Positions 26,498-41,241 of a stretch of 64,000 bases of DNA are shown one piece after another (within the stretch, counting starts at the first letter, position 1; each line of letters opens with the position of its first letter). Made by a program: the position numbers and the translations under genes. The notes under the pieces were generated by a model. It ran no database searches, was not told the DNA's origin, and saw nothing but the letters and a program-made list of their open reading frames with translations. The DNA lies in NCBI RefSeq assembly GCF_020921035.1, contig NC_063151.1, forward strand, positions 7,688,001 through 7,752,000, written 5' to 3'. This stretch comes from Rhodamnia argentea. Lineage: Eukaryota > Streptophyta > Magnoliopsida > Myrtales > Myrtaceae.

Positions 26498-26988
26498 GGG
26501 TTAATACTACGAAAAATCCCAAACTAGTACATCTATGATAAATTTACCCCAAATTATTTTTTTGACAAAAAAAACCTCAAATTGGTACACTTATAATAAA
26601 TTTACCCATCGTTAGTTTTCGTTAAATCTAACCGTCAAATTGCTAAATTGGATGGCACGTGTCGGTTCATAGGTATACCAATTTGGAATTTTTACCCTAT
26701 ATTTATCATATGTTTATCAATTTAGGATTTTTCGTAGTATTAATCTAATTTAATGGAGGGTAAATTTGTCACAAGTGTATCGGTTTGAGATTTTTCTTGG
26801 CAAAAAAATAAAAAATTTATGGTAACTTTGTCACAAAAGTACCAGTTTAGAGTTTTTGGTGATTAAAAAAATAATTTAGAGTAAATTTATCACAGGTGTA
26901 CCAATTTGGAGTTTTTCGTGATTAAAAAAATAATTTGGGGTAAATTTGTCACATGCATACTAGTTTAGGGTCCGTGATACTAACCCTA
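26498..26988. repeat. TIR element (MITE-like)
   Basis: The left end gggttaatactacgaaaaat and the right end, read inverted (tagggttagtatcacggacc), are similar, and internal blocks ggtaaatttgtcacaagtgt repeat about five times with small changes. Flanks tacttttg and tactttttg suggest a target duplication of about 8-9 bp. No open frame. Confidence 0.55.
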
Positions 26989-27337
26989 TACTTTTTGAAG
27001 TTTCCTAGGTCTTTTATGCTGTTTCCATAAATAGCACAACACATGTTAGGACCATAAAAACCTGGCAAATCTTTATCTTAAGGTCGGTAAAAAAATATAA
27101 CGAATTTGCCATTTTTGACGCATTGGTGAATCTATGTTTAGTTTGGTCCTGTCCGAATCGTTGTCCGTATAGAAAATCGAACAACAAAATGGCCAAAAAA
27201 AAAAAAAGGGGGGAAAAAAAGATGATACCAGAGAAAGATGATTCGGTTAAGAAAGAGGGGTACAAAGGAAAAGAAAAGGATTTTGCTTTTATCTATTGTT
27301 CAAAGAGTTATAGCGACATTGAAAATTCTTGCAAAAG

Positions 27338-27690
27338 TAACACAAATAATTCCTAAACTTTGGCTCAATATGTAGCATCGTCCACAAACTTTTAATTTGT
27401 TCAATATGATCTTTGAACTTTAGTTTAATGTGTATTATGATCAATAATCTTGCTATTTGTTCCCTAGAAATTTTGGTATATGTCCAATCCGGTCCTTAGA
27501 TTGTATAAAAATGTTTAATATTGTCCTTGAACTTGAATTAATACAAGAATAATATTAGATATTTCATATAGTATTGTGATTATATTGAAAATTTATTAAA
27601 ATTTCGAGGATCACGTTGAAAAAATTAAAAGTTTAAAAACGATATTGTATATTAAGTTAAAGTACATGGATTATATTATTTCAAAATTCT
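27338..27690. repeat. Second copy of the small TIR element at 14838
   Basis: The left end aaagtaacacaaataattcc followed by ctcaatatgtagcatcgtcc matches 14838 onward, and a diverged right arm ends with acatggattatattatttca. Non-coding. Confidence 0.5.
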
Positions 27691-28566
27691 TTTAGTTATT
27701 TTTTTTTTTTGGAGAAACTCAAGTGTTGTTGTAGGGTATGAAATATCAAAATTGTTATCTTATCCATTTAGATATTCGAAAGCTTTGGTAATCATCATAT
27801 TAACGGTTGGTAAGGCTTCTAATGAGCTCGATTTATTCCATAAAATTATATGGAAGTAAATTTGTCAAAGACGCGTGACGTTTTCAACAAGATAAAATGT
27901 TATGTCGAAACGTAATAAAAGGACTGGCTTAACGCTTTAAAAATACATATGCTAATTAAAGAATGCAACTAACCTTTTTTCGTAACGGACTATTAAGCCG
28001 ATATCTCGTTCAATTGTTTAGACTCCATTTAAACGCAGTTTTCAAAAATCGGTTAACTTGCTCATCGGAAAAATTGCCCATTTCCTCAATTAGTAAGATA
28101 TATTTCAAATCTTCTTTGCATCGGTTGCTCGTATTATTGGAAAAGCTTGCATTTGAAAATCGAAATGCTGGTGTAAATCCAATATTTTTTTTAAATTAGC
28201 TTTCTGGCTTCGTAGAGGATCATGATGGAGTTACGATAGTTTTACAAGGATGCTCGAAATGACGAGGAAAAACAAACCAATCGTTTATAAGAAGATGACG
28301 GCAATCCTAGTCACGGCCGCGTGGGATATTTACCCCCGCCTCAAGCCTGGAAGACGAGGAGAGGAAGACCACTGTTTCGTCTCTCTTTCGAAGGCGAGAG
28401 CTGTCTCGACGAGACGGAGGCGAGGACGACGAGACGCGGGACGGGGATTGCCGAGAGCGATGCGAACGCGATCGTGGCCGCGATCGGCGATTAGAGCGAG
28501 TGGCCTGCGCAGGGCGCCGCCGTGCAATGCGCGTTCGAGGGCGGAGGCAGACGGAGAAGGTCGTTG
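27691..28566. other. UBP25 promoter and 5' UTR region
   Basis: The composition changes from AT-rich to GC-rich near 28310. The GC-rich part (28310-28566) directly precedes the UBP25 start and is probably its leader. No TATA box is convincing. An in-frame upstream ATG at 28522 could extend the protein by 15 residues. Confidence 0.45.
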
Positions 28567-31500
28567 ATGGCCTTGCACCACCACCGGTTGCAGATGAGCT
28601 GGCAACCGAGCCTGCTGAGTCTCAGGCGGAAAACCGGACCTCCTCTCGGCCTCAGGAACCTCGGCAACTCCTGCTACCTCAACAGCGTCCTTCAGTGCCT
28701 CACTTACACCCCACCTCTCGCCAATTTTTGCCTCAGGAACCTCCACTCCTCTCTATGTTCGTTCCTTCCCTTTCGCTCGCGCCATCTGTTTGGATTTTGT
28801 TCAGCTGTTCGTTCGACTGACTCTGTTCTTTAGCTAATTTAACGAACTCTGGCATTCCCGGCGTTAGGATTGGAATTTTGTCGCGCTTTTTGGTCGTTTT
28901 CGTCTTTTGCCCTAGGACGTAACAAATTTTGATTTTGGGGAATTTCGATTTTTCAGGCGATTCGAGTGCGGATGTGGGGAAGAAGCGAGATTGTCCCTTC
29001 TGTATACTAGAGAAGCGGATAGCGCGATCTCTGAGAGCAGATCACCCACAAGATGCACCGGCGAAGATCCAGAGTTGCTTGCGCCTGTATGCCGAGCACT
29101 TTCGGTGTGGTCTCCAGGAGGACGCGCACGAGTTCCTCCGTTACGTGATCGATGCTTGCCACAACACCTGTCTCCGACTCAAGAAGCTGCTGCTGCAGCA
29201 GCAACACAATGGCACCGAGGCACCCAACTGTGGTGATACCATTGTTAAGGAGATTTTTGGCGGCGCGCTGCAGAGTCAGGTTAAGTGTTTGTCTTGTGGA
29301 GCAGAATCCAACAAGGTCGATGATATTATGGATATTAGTCTAGATGTCTTGCAAAGTAGTTCAATACACGAAGCTTTGCACAAATTTTTCCAGCCGGAAG
29401 TTTTGGATGGGAACAATAAGTACAAGTGTGAGAAGTAAGTGATTTGATTTTTGAATTTACCTCAATGAACTTCACTTCACTTCTGTATTCTAAATCATAT
29501 AATTGTGCTTGTTCAGTTGCAAGAAATTGGTTGTGGCTAGGAAGCAAATGTCGGTCTTTCAAGCACCTAATGTTCTTGTAATCCAGTTTAAGGTATGTTG
29601 TTGCTTAAACTGTGCATGTTTACTGTTGTTAATTGTGTCGTCAATGAAGTTGTATGGTGGCTTAAGTAGTTATTGTCATCTATTTGATTTGCAAAGAGGT
29701 TCGAAGGTCTATATGGTGGGAAGATTGATAAGGCTATTACGTTCGAAGAAGTTTTGGTGCTGTCAAGCTTCATGTGCAAAGAAAGCCAGGTATGTCGACA
29801 TTGGCCTCTTGGGGTCTCCTGTTGATATCTTTGACAGTATTTGTCTTCTGATTTGGTTTTTGTACTTTTCTTTTTTTATCTGTTTCTGTGATCTGTAGTA
29901 TTTGTCTTGCATTACTGGAGCCACTGATAGAGTAAAAGAAATTGAAGTTGACTAATGGGTTATTTTCTTGGCTACGGCTTTAACAATAGAAATTGTGTGG
30001 AATTTAATCTCCACAGTTCACGCACAGATAGATATTTGTGCCACAGGCATTGTTTCAGGTATATCTTGTATGTTCAACAAAAAAGACGAAGATTTTTAGG
30101 TAAATGCGATTAAATTTTTGACAATCTGTTTGCTTCCATCTAACCAGAAATTTTAATTTAATCAACTTAAAAATATTTTGAGGGCTATATGGGAAGATAA
30201 TGATATCCTTATTTAGTGTTAGAGGTACTCTCTAGTTGAGTTGTTGCTCCTATCAAGATTGAGAAAATGCTACGTTATGTATCTTGATAGGGGTTAAGAT
30301 ATCTGTTAGAGGACCAATGATTGGATGGACAAATCACTATGACATAACATATGGATTGCTCAGAAAAAATAGCATTTATGGGTTGATGCTGTATCTATAT
30401 TAAATGATTTATGTGATTCATGAGCACGTACTAGAGTCTCTGTTTTTTTAGGGAAGCAATTAGGGAACTTGTTCTCGCCCCAAGTAATTTGCAAGAAAGA
30501 GGGGAGGTGTTGGTCAATGAATGCTTTCTTGGCAAAAGAAAGGTGGAGGCTGTGAGATATCTTTTCCTTCATTATCCTCGGACAAGAATGTTTTGATCTT
30601 ACGGGCAGCCTCTTATGCTTGCGTGGGGCATCTTGATTTATAGGGGGATCTATTAGAGAAGAATTATGGGGTTGGCAGGTCCTTGCCTTGTCTTAAGGAA
30701 AGAATAGTGTTTGAGGTCTCTCTCTGTTTTTTGGTTGATTGGAAAGAGCGGAACAAGAGGACCTCTGAAAGAGAGGAGAAAACTGTTTTTGTTACTATTG
30801 TGGATTGGGTGAAAGTCTTGCACTTATCTTATAGTGTAGACTTACATGTGGATGTAAATGTTATGATTGATGTTGTAAATGTCGGTCCCTGTAACCGAGC
30901 TCTATTTGGTTCCAGAGTTCTTTCTGTATGCGGGTTTGCATCCCCTTGGTGCTCTATAGTAGTTTCTCTTTACTTAGAAAAGAAATTGGATCGATTCATG
31001 AGAAATGAGAATTCTCAAGGTCTGCATGGATGCTGTTTCCTCATTGTGATGGTTTCATTTGAGAAGTATCGGCATATGACTTTCTCCTGGTTGTTACTTG
31101 TAAATTGTGCTCTGGAATAGCTTCGTTTACTTTCTTCTCTGGTGTGGTTACAGTGTGCATTTTATCTTCTTCAATTACTTGCCTTTCAACACGTGATGAC
31201 TGGGATTTTGTGCAGGATACGTCACCGGAGTATAATCTTTTCGGTACTATTGTACATGCAGGCTGCTCACCAGACTCAGGACACTATTATGCTTATATAA
31301 AGGTCTGCCTCATGAATCCTTTTCGTCCTTTTACGACTATTATTTGTAGACTTTCAACCGTTCACTATCGACTATATGGAAACAGGACGCATCGGGCCGG
31401 TGGTATTGCTGTAACGATGCATATGTTTCTCTGGCCACTTTGGATGAGGTCTTATCAGAAAAGGTCTATATCCTGTTTTTCTCTCGCACCAAACAAAGGT

Positions 31501-34182
31501 CAACATCTGCCAATGCAGCTTCTGCTGCCAATGGAGTAAAATCTCGTGATCTCAATGGCACTAAAGCATCTAAGAAGCAGGCTTCTGCTCTTCCCCCAAA
31601 ACCTACACAATTAAAACCACTCGCTGAAAATTCTTCATGGAAGGGTGTGTCCGCCTCATCCAATGGTGATAAAGTATCGTCTGGCGCGCGGATGAAGTTC
31701 AGCATTGCTGGAAATATTGGTTCCAAAAGAGGTCCTGCAGTTAGCAATGGAAAGGTGCATGCACTTAACAATCAATTTGGGGAAAATAATGGGGACATAA
31801 AAGGGCCAGTTCCTGTTAACAAGTGCGACAAAGATCTTTCAACTTCAATAAACAGGAACGGTACTGACAAAGAGAATATGAACTCCTCCAATGGGACCCA
31901 AGTAATCGCGCATTCTAATCATAACAATCTGAAGGTTGGTGATCTTAATGGCGACAAGAGCCAAGTTCGTTCTTCCCCCAATGGAAATGGTACTGTTGGT
32001 ACTGCTGGCCCCTGTTCAGTTAAATCACATCTCCATGAGAGGGATGGTAGAACACACATCTTAGGAAAAGGGAGAGGCTTTGACCAGCATGAATTGCAAA
32101 ATGGTTGTTCTAATCACCCCTCTGATGTATCAAGGTCCAAGAGAAAGCTGCAGGACGATTCCTGCATATTGCTGGCACAGGATGCTCAATCTCGGGCCAA
32201 AGTTGAAGAGCTGAAAGAAATGTATGTTCGAATCTATTCAAGTCATTTTGTCATTTATGATTGGTTTTGTGCAATCATAATTAATGATGGGTCAAATTAG
32301 CTAATTTCAGTTTCTTTTTCCTCCCAATGCTTATGTATAAAACGTGCTATTGTTTGTTGTGATTCTGGTCTCAAGCATTTCTCGTGATGTTCCTTTATGT
32401 TTCCATATGTGTGGTAGACTAAGGATCACGGGGATTTACTTTCATAGACAACTCTTTTGGTTACCAAGGTTTACTTTTGTTTAAGGGACACATTGTCATT
32501 GCTCTTTCTCTCACAACTCTGTTGATGGGCTTTTCTGTTGGTGTTTTGGGGCCAAAACTTGTCTCTATATTTGTTTACATTTATTAAATTATCTTAACTG
32601 TCTTGCAAATTCTCCTAGATAATTTCTACTGTTTGGTGGTAGAGTCTGCTCCCAAATTTGGCTCCCACTCATTTTTTGTTTATTTTTTCTTGTATAATCA
32701 GACTCAAGAATGAAGCTTCCTCTGTATTGCAATCATGTGGCTGGGCGGATGATGTTTATACTTTCATGTGCACGAATAAAAGAATGTGCATGAGCAAAGC
32801 AGACGATAGTTCGCTAAATTTTGACCAATTGAGGTGAGTTCTCTTCCTCCCCTTCTTCGATATGGGGAAACTTACTTTTCTCCATGGAATGCGTGGGTAT
32901 AGAACTTATTTGAAGTTACATTCATGTACATCTTTTGGAAATAAGATAATCACCTTCCGTATCATTTTTATTTTCTTGTGTGTGGGGGATACTTCCAATA
33001 GAAGGCAAACTCCTATTTCGCTGATTCTGAAGTTTCACCTGTCACAACACATTGACTTTTTTACTAGTGTCTGTTAAACAGTCATCAATATCATTGAAAC
33101 TTTGATACTGAAGGTTATGTTTTGCTCCAATGGATATTGATTGGGTGAATGTTTTCCATTTGATGCATGATTCCGATGGTTATTATCCTTTTTCATATAG
33201 AGAGAGACACTATCTTGTCCATGCCATTGGGAGAGTGATTGAAGATTTTCTTGTCCAAAAAGCGCATCGCTTATGCTGAATTTCTTAGTCCAGCACCCAA
33301 TTTTGATGTAAACGGAACTTTATTCCCAAACGACACACAAGAAAAGTGAAATCAGTATGAGACTCTGACATTCTGACTTCATGATGATGATTTAGGACGA
33401 TGGATCGTTAGTAGTGAGCCCAATTTGATTGAAAACTTTAGGAGAAGTATTAAGGATGTATAACTCAAAACAATTAATTTTCTTTAGGCATCACAAGTAG
33501 GTTCCTAATGGATCACACAGCAGGAGAATTACATCACACAATTTAATAATAAAGACTTGCTAAATTCAATAAGTCAAACTCTGCAGAGAAAACAGAATTA
33601 CAATGAAAATAAGTAAACTAATAAAAGAATCACTAAAAACTAAAACGGAATTCCTTCAATCTGTTTTAGATTTGTATACGGGTTTTGCACCCCCTGGGTG
33701 CCCTTTAGTAATATATCTTTATATATGACTAAAAATCTGTTTTTGATTGTTACAGTGCTCCACATTGCTTCTTTGTAGTGTTTTATTTGTGCCTTTTATG
33801 CTTGTAGTCTCCCACCTAATGGTTTATTTCTAGTATTGTTTATGGTCCATTTAATTGTTTGTTTCACATGTGGATTTCTGTTTGTTTAATTCCTTGTTTG
33901 TCAATATCGTGCGCTATTCTTAATTCAGTTTGCGTATGAGAGCAGCATTAAGGCATCCTAAATCACCTGTTTATTCGGTTTTACTGGGCCTTATACGTGT
34001 ACAGTCTCCTTCCAGCTAGTACTTTCAATTCTTTTTGTTGAACTTTCTGGTATTGATCATTGTCACACAGGAAGCAGTTAATCGCGGATGCCAAACCAAC
34101 CTTTATCTCACAAATTCCAGAATCGTTGAAAGAGAAATTAATTGGACATCTCCAATCATTTAGCCAGGAAAAAGGATCATAG
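28567..34182 (+). CDS. UBP25: Ubiquitin carboxyl-terminal hydrolase 25-like (USP family, C19)
   Basis: This cysteine protease removes ubiquitin from substrates. Eight exons join to 667 aa: 28567-28756, 28957-29434, 29517-29592, 29697-29789, 31216-31302, 31386-32221, 32702-32833 and 34071-34182. The Cys box is [20 protein letters not shown] with catalytic C36. QEDAHEF is at 117-123, zinc-ribbon CxxC pairs lie at C174/C177 and C221/C224, and the His box [14 protein letters not shown] has H302, followed by [12 protein letters not shown] with D319. After FFSR the long Ser/Asn-rich tail (about 345-620) is low complexity, and a conserved C-terminus ends [15 protein letters not shown]. The order and length match Arabidopsis UBP25 as I recall it. 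The start at 28567 fits that family. The first donor is an unusual GTTCGT. The gene looks functional. Confidence 0.9.
30680..30990 (+). mobile_element. LINE 3'-end relic in UBP25 intron 4
   Basis: The 1426-nt intron 29790-31215 contains a decayed open stretch with WKERNKRT, as in the C-terminal region of plant LINE ORF2. It is followed by tatgcgggtttgcatcccct and tggtgctctatagtagtttc. That phrase resembles the 3' end of plant L1-type LINEs (a CACCCCCTGGTGCCC-like motif shortly before the tail). The 5' limit is uncertain. Confidence 0.42.
33655..33735 (+). mobile_element. Second LINE 3'-end relic in UBP25 intron 7
   Basis: The text tatacgggttttgcaccccc followed by tgggtgccctttagtaatat is a close relative of the phrase at 30927-30970. 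It is a short, strongly 5'-truncated copy in the same orientation as the gene. Confidence 0.45.
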
Positions 34183-35830
34183 TTATGCTTTGATCCATGC
34201 GGTATATGACATTAGAAGGCGGTTTTACGTCACACAGGATTATGCACAAACTGGGAGCTGTTATGACCTGAGAAGATTGGTGTAGTTTGTACTGTTATGT
34301 TCATGGAAAGCGATGGCCTCACAGTTTTCTGCCAGTGGGCCTCCCTCTATAAACCGGATGGTAATGTGTTCCCATTCATGTGGTTACGGGTTGTTACTAT
34401 ACTAGACCATTTTTTCATAGCTAGTGCAGGCAAACAGATAAAGTCACATTCAGTTGATACCTGCCTATGGCGACATCTGTTGTTTTGGTTGGTGAAGGAA
34501 CAGTTAATCTGCAAAATAGAAGCTGAGTCAGATTGGACAAATTTTTGCTTTCTGGATATTTGCGATGGTAGTGAGAGAGGTTGGAATTCTATTCATCCTG
34601 TACAATAGGCTTTTTGACCGTAAACAGTCCTCATTTTGTGGATGCTTAACAATTTTTCCATTAAAATGTGGCCGGCCCCCTACCTTGAGGATAATGTTCT
34701 GCTGACCTTCCCATTCTGAGTAAATTGTTGGTAGACTCTCCCCTCTTGTGGAAGTAGTTTCTTTTGTTACAGTACAGTAATTCTAAGATGTTGCATTCGA
34801 GGTTTTATGTGCTTGTGCAGGTGCGTCTGCAAGGGTTGTACCAGTACTATTGTTTGGGATGACTATTGCTGGAAAAACACACTGATTAGTTATTAAAGCT
34901 GGTTTATGTTTGTCTCTAGATTTTGATTTTGTGACATAGGTGCTCTGTAACTGCTATATGTCGGTTGGACAACGGATTTACCTAGGCATTGTGAAATTGT
35001 TTCTCGATGAACTACTGAGCAATTTGGATGTATCTCCCCCGAATACCATTAGATGGACAAGCAAACGGTCCATCTAGTAAGGTAATACTGTTTTCTTTTT
35101 TGCAGTAGAGTTTTGGTGGTGACTATTTCTTGTTTGTAGCTACTTTTTTTTTTTTTTAACTTATTTTGTACTATTGCTGTTTTTCTATGAAGTACACTTC
35201 ACAAGACTTTGTTTTCAATTTAATTTGTCAGGAGTAACTTTTCTTATAAGAATGACTATTTTTTTGAATCCCCTGTTCTCTAGCTAGCATTTTTGGTTTC
35301 ATGTGGTGTTTCTTCGGAATGTTTGAAGAACTTCTTCTTCCGGTTTCCATTGTCAATGAAAACAGGATATTGCTTGGAAAATGGGGCATTTGGCGAATCG
35401 ATGATGGGTTCTTGCCACTGAAAGGTTTTGGGAATGGAACTAGTTTTGCAGGATTCTGGAACGAGCTTGAGTTAAACGACCGATAGTGGATGCCATCCAG
35501 TTCCTAAGCACCTCATTGCACAGTCCCTAAGCAGTTTTGTCTGAAAACTTCCTGCTTACTGCTGAAGATATATATATCAGTGGGAAAGTTATCGCCAGAA
35601 TCAACATAAGGATGTTAAAGAGGGTTAAAAGAGTTTACGTGGGGATAGAGGGGAGTTCGTGCTTGTGTCCGTAGGGTGATAATATGTTATGAGGCTCATA
35701 TGTTCCCAAAAATTTGGAAAATGTCAGCTACAAAGAGCTAAAAAACTCTCCGATGCAAAAAGGCAGTATTAATTCGAACGCAAGAACAATGGTTGTTAAG
35801 AAGAGACGTTGCATTTCTGGGTGAGGTGAC
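34183..35830. other. UBP25 3' flank, nothing further recognised
   Basis: The first few hundred bases are likely 3' UTR. Frames at 34297-34608 and 35301-35486 show no family resemblance. Long T runs occur near 35145-35158. Confidence 0.45.
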
Positions 35831-35832
35831 AA

Positions 35833-36322
35833 GGGGTAAAATACAAAAAAAAAGTCTTAAATCTATTGTATCGTTCAGTCTTAAACCTTTCAATTGGATC
35901 CATTTAATTATAAATTTTTTTTTGTATTGGTACCAATTGAGTCTATCCGATTAATTTATAGCTGAAATTGTTGATTTATATGTCGGTCATTCTACATGGC
36001 ACGGCTCGTGTTAACAAGGATAAATTTTTTTTTAAAATTAAATATGTTTTAGGATTCAAAAGAAGGAAAAGAGAAGAAAAAAGAGAAAAGGCAATCAGAA
36101 AGAAAAATTAACAAATATCTGAAAAAGGTATTTAAAAACTGAATAAATTATTCACGTTAATGTTAATCGTGCTTGCCGTGCGGGACGGTTAATGTCCACG
36201 TAAGTAATTTTGAGCTTAAATTGATTAGATGGATTCAATTAGTAGTAATACAAAAAAAGCTTATAGATTAAATTGGTATGACAACAGTATGTTTGAGACT
36301 TTTTTGGTACTTTTTTCCGGTG
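35833..36322. repeat. Long-TIR MITE, same family as 421-985
   Basis: The left arm ggggtaaaatacaaaaaaaa then gtcttaaatctattgtatcg is matched inversely by the right arm (acagtatgtttgagactttt then ttggtacttttttcc). The flanks gtgaggtgac and tcgaggtgtt suggest a decayed 9-bp target duplication. It lies about 500 bp upstream of the first GST copy. Confidence 0.6.
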
Positions 36323-36721
36323 TCGAGGTGTTGTCTTCCGGGAGGATCGCGAAGTGGCATGAGAGTTAGAAGAAAGTAGGATTAAAGGAAGGAACATCCT
36401 TTGATTGGCAAGGTCCCACCCACCGCTTCTCCAATCATTCTCGACAGCTTCTGCGTCTTAATTCGTCGGTCGTGATAAATATTTTTAAGTCCGATTGAAG
36501 TCCCGAGCAAAGTCGGTACATACAAACCACGATTTGTTTACAGATAAAAAGCTCGGCTCTAAATCAAAGGACGAGCTGATTGAATCCAAGTACCTAAATA
36601 ATTGAGAAATGGAAAATGAAGGAAGTCGAGAGGAAACTGGAAGCATGGCCTGATCGAGCAATGACAAAATTAAGCAGCCTCTTCCACAGCGCAACGAATA
36701 AAAGTCTCATCACCAACATTC

Positions 36722-36729
36722 TATATATA
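36722..36729 (+). promoter_or_regulatory. TATA box of the first GST pseudogene
   Basis: TATATATA lies 92 bp upstream of the pseudogene ATG in the context ttctatatatagtggcaccc, the same context and distance as in GST-A. Confidence 0.65.
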
Positions 36730-36730
36730 G

Positions 36731-37575
<845 letters not shown>

Positions 37576-37888
37576 CAAAGTCTCTGAGTTCTGATTATTT
37601 GCTCTTTCGTTCAATAACCACCCCTCTCTTCGGACGAGGCTTAGCTCTTTTGTACTTCAATGTAGTGAGCAATTTTGCTTAAGGCTCGTCTCTGTAGTTT
37701 CACCTAAATGCTAAATGAAAAGCCATACAAAGACTAAACGTTGTGAATTGATGACGATATCAGACGATCTTTGTTGGCATTCGGCATGAAATCTAAATAG
37801 CTAATATTGATTGCTCCATCAGAAAGCACGTAAATGTCCACTGACCGAAGCATCATTAGACACGAGGATAAAATAGAGGGACTAATAC

Positions 37889-38185
<297 letters not shown>

Positions 38186-39179
38186 TGCCTTCAAAGTCGT
38201 GCGTCCGATCCTTGAGAATCGAAGCAGAGAACATGGACGTGTCAAGGACTCAAAACAATAGTGACTGGACTGCTGAGCAGCCCCTCGACGAAAGAGCGCC
38301 GAGTAATATTAGTAAGCAAACCAAGTATTGGCGCACTCTTTCGCTTGTTAACAGTCACGGACGGCATATACGACACGTCGTTTGTCGGCTTATTTCTGTA
38401 ATAGTGCGGTGTTGATTAGTCAACTAGCCAAACAGTCAAAGATCCAAAAAAAGAGTTTGTCAAAGAAAAGAAAACGGAAAGTCCACCGCCTTAAATTTAT
38501 TGGGACGTGGCCCATACTCCTCTGTGATAGGAGAGCCCGTGGGTTTTGTTCTTTGGGCTTTTACGATTTAAGTCCATAATTTTTATTAATAGTTTGAACT
38601 TTGGCTCGTAAATAGCTATTATTATATATATTTTCACTTATAATTGAATACAACAAGAGGTACGATGTGCTAATTATAGTGGAATCCTCCGCTAGACGTA
38701 GTCCTAATTTAAAAGTAAATCATAATAAAATCCCGTGTCTCAATTTTCTTTCTTTCGCTGATTTTGCTTCCTTGTGATTATGCGCCGATCCTAACAAAAT
38801 TGAGATACAAAAAATTCTGAATAAGATCCTAAAGTAAATTTATTTTCTTTAAAAAGGATTTAAAATAGATTTTGTTTCAAATAAGGATCTAGAATGAGAC
38901 CTGAATTTGTCATTGGCCGATTATTCTCTTGCCACTTGAGAATAAATTTTTTTTTTTTTGGTCAGACTCGTGAACGATGTTTTTAATTTTTATTTATTTT
39001 ATTTTTTTTGCTAGCACCTATGCAAGAGTGGTCGTGATGAAGAGAGACGTTGCATTCGTAGATGAGGTGATGATGAGTTGTTCTCTTCCAGAAAGTTCAC
39101 GAATTGGTACGAGAATCAGAAAGAAGGATTAAGGAACATCTTTGTCTGGCAAGGGAAGGACCATGGGACACCTAAGCCA
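38186..39179. other. Upstream region of GST-A
   Basis: AT-rich DNA without genes. It serves as the empty-site reference for copy B: the LINE breakpoint corresponds to about 38461, and the 569-bp hAT insertion corresponds to the gaccatgg around 39150-39157. Confidence 0.6.
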
Positions 39180-39187
39180 TGACGTAA
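39180..39187 (+). promoter_or_regulatory. TGACG (as-1-like) motif upstream of GST-A
   Basis: TGACGTAA lies 217 bp upstream of the GST-A ATG, and a second TGACGC is at 39235-39240. TGACG motifs bind TGA-type bZIP factors and mediate stress induction of many plant GST genes. The two copies here are not at the short spacing of a classical as-1 element. In copy B the first motif has become TGACCTGA, while the second is kept. Confidence 0.4.
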
Positions 39188-39296
39188 TCGGCTCGCCTCT
39201 GCTCGGGCATGGAGACTAGACTTTGACCCGAGAGTGACGCGAGCGATGATAATATTAAGCAGCCTCGTCTCATCATCAACGTTCTATTTCCCCTTC

Positions 39297-39304
39297 TATA
39301 TATA
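39297..39304 (+). promoter_or_regulatory. TATA box of GST-A
   Basis: TATATATA, 93 bp upstream of the ATG, in the context cttctatatatagtggcgcc. Spacing implies a leader of roughly 60 nt. Confidence 0.7.
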
Positions 39305-39327
39305 GTGGCGCCCTGCGTTTAGCTTGA

Positions 39328-40142
<815 letters not shown>

Positions 40143-41088
40143 CAACTCTTCGAGTCTCTGGTTATGGTCGTCATCTCATGATTCTAATGTTCAATAACCC
40201 CTCTCCTTTGGACGAGGCCGTAGCGCTTTCTTTTTACGTTCATGTTTTCCCTTTCTTGTTATTCGGAGTGATTCTGGATCAGTTAGTAAAATTATACACA
40301 TCATTTCATGAGTTCCGTCGATCTCTTTCCTTCTCGCTAGAGAATATTTCCTCCTGGCAAATGTTTCCAACAACACAATACTCCGGAAGAAGAAGATGAT
40401 GGGGGGTTTACATCGAAACTTGAAGAATCTCTTTCTTCTTCGAGGATCGTCACCAGAACACTCGGCAATGGGCTCTTTGCTAAGCGAAGGAATCTCGGGA
40501 GGGTTGCAGCCTCTGTGATGAACCTCGTGATTTGTATCTCGGCCATCTATAACTTGGTGTATGAACAAGTTGAAGGCAAACTCTTGAGAGCATGTGATTT
40601 GTAAACTCAGAGGCCTCGGGATCCAGTGAGACTTTGAGAAACGCCAGAATGACGAATGAGATGAAGAAGTTGCTGACATTTCCAGTTTCGATCCCCTTTT
40701 CGGACTACGTTTTACCATACTCGCTCCAAATGAGGGAGGTTTACCGATCGATCATCACTCACGACCCTAGAAATGCAAGACGGGCGAAAGGTTCATTTGA
40801 TTCTCACTCCACTTCATGTTTAAGTGGGACCTAAACCTGTACTATAAAAGCTTATGTGTTTGATAACTTCCCCGAAATCTGAGTAAGCTGCGCGGTTGAT
40901 TAGCGGGCAGGGTTGATGTACTAGTAAGTAACTTAGTATCAACTATCAAGGATGAACCACATGACAAGACATCGTCCTAAAATCCAGAAATTCTAATTTT
41001 TGAATGTAATATTCTTTTCTCAATTTGAGGGATTAATTTTGCTCTCGTCGATAGAGTAACAAGGAAAATCAAATTTCAAAGTCTCTTT
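40143..41088. other. GST-A 3' flank
   Basis: 3' UTR and downstream DNA. About 40270-40910 is mostly absent from the corresponding place in copy B (51480-51593), so it is an insertion in A or a deletion in B. The frames here show no family resemblance. Confidence 0.5.
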
Positions 41089-41241
41089 TGGACCGGGTTC
41101 ATCTAAAGGAGGAGCTCACTCTTGTTTCCCAAGTCCTTGTCCTTGTACTCATACTCGACCCCTTTCTCGGCCAGTGCTACTCAGCACCTCACCCCGAACA
41201 TGCTCGCCCAGGAGTCCAGGAGGGTTCACTTCATCGGCCAT
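41089..41241 (-). pseudogene. Tau-class GST exon-1 5' fragment at the duplication junction
   Basis: The minus strand begins ATGGCCGATGAAGTG and runs to the sequence for FRWTRS-like codons (ctcctttagatgaacccggt), where homology stops abruptly at the duplication junction. A TGA (GTGAGGTGCTGA) and altered codons show that it was already dead before duplication. Unlike its partner at 37889-38185, it keeps the stretch deleted there, so that deletion came later in copy A. Confidence 0.75.

Noticed and set aside
28330..28746. 138-codon frame on the minus strand over UBP25 exon 1
   Set aside because: It is the complement of the GC-rich leader and the conserved Cys-box exon and has no family resemblance.
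30683..31120. 145-codon frame in UBP25 intron 4 as an independent gene
   Set aside because: It sits wholly in an intron and resembles a decayed LINE tail.
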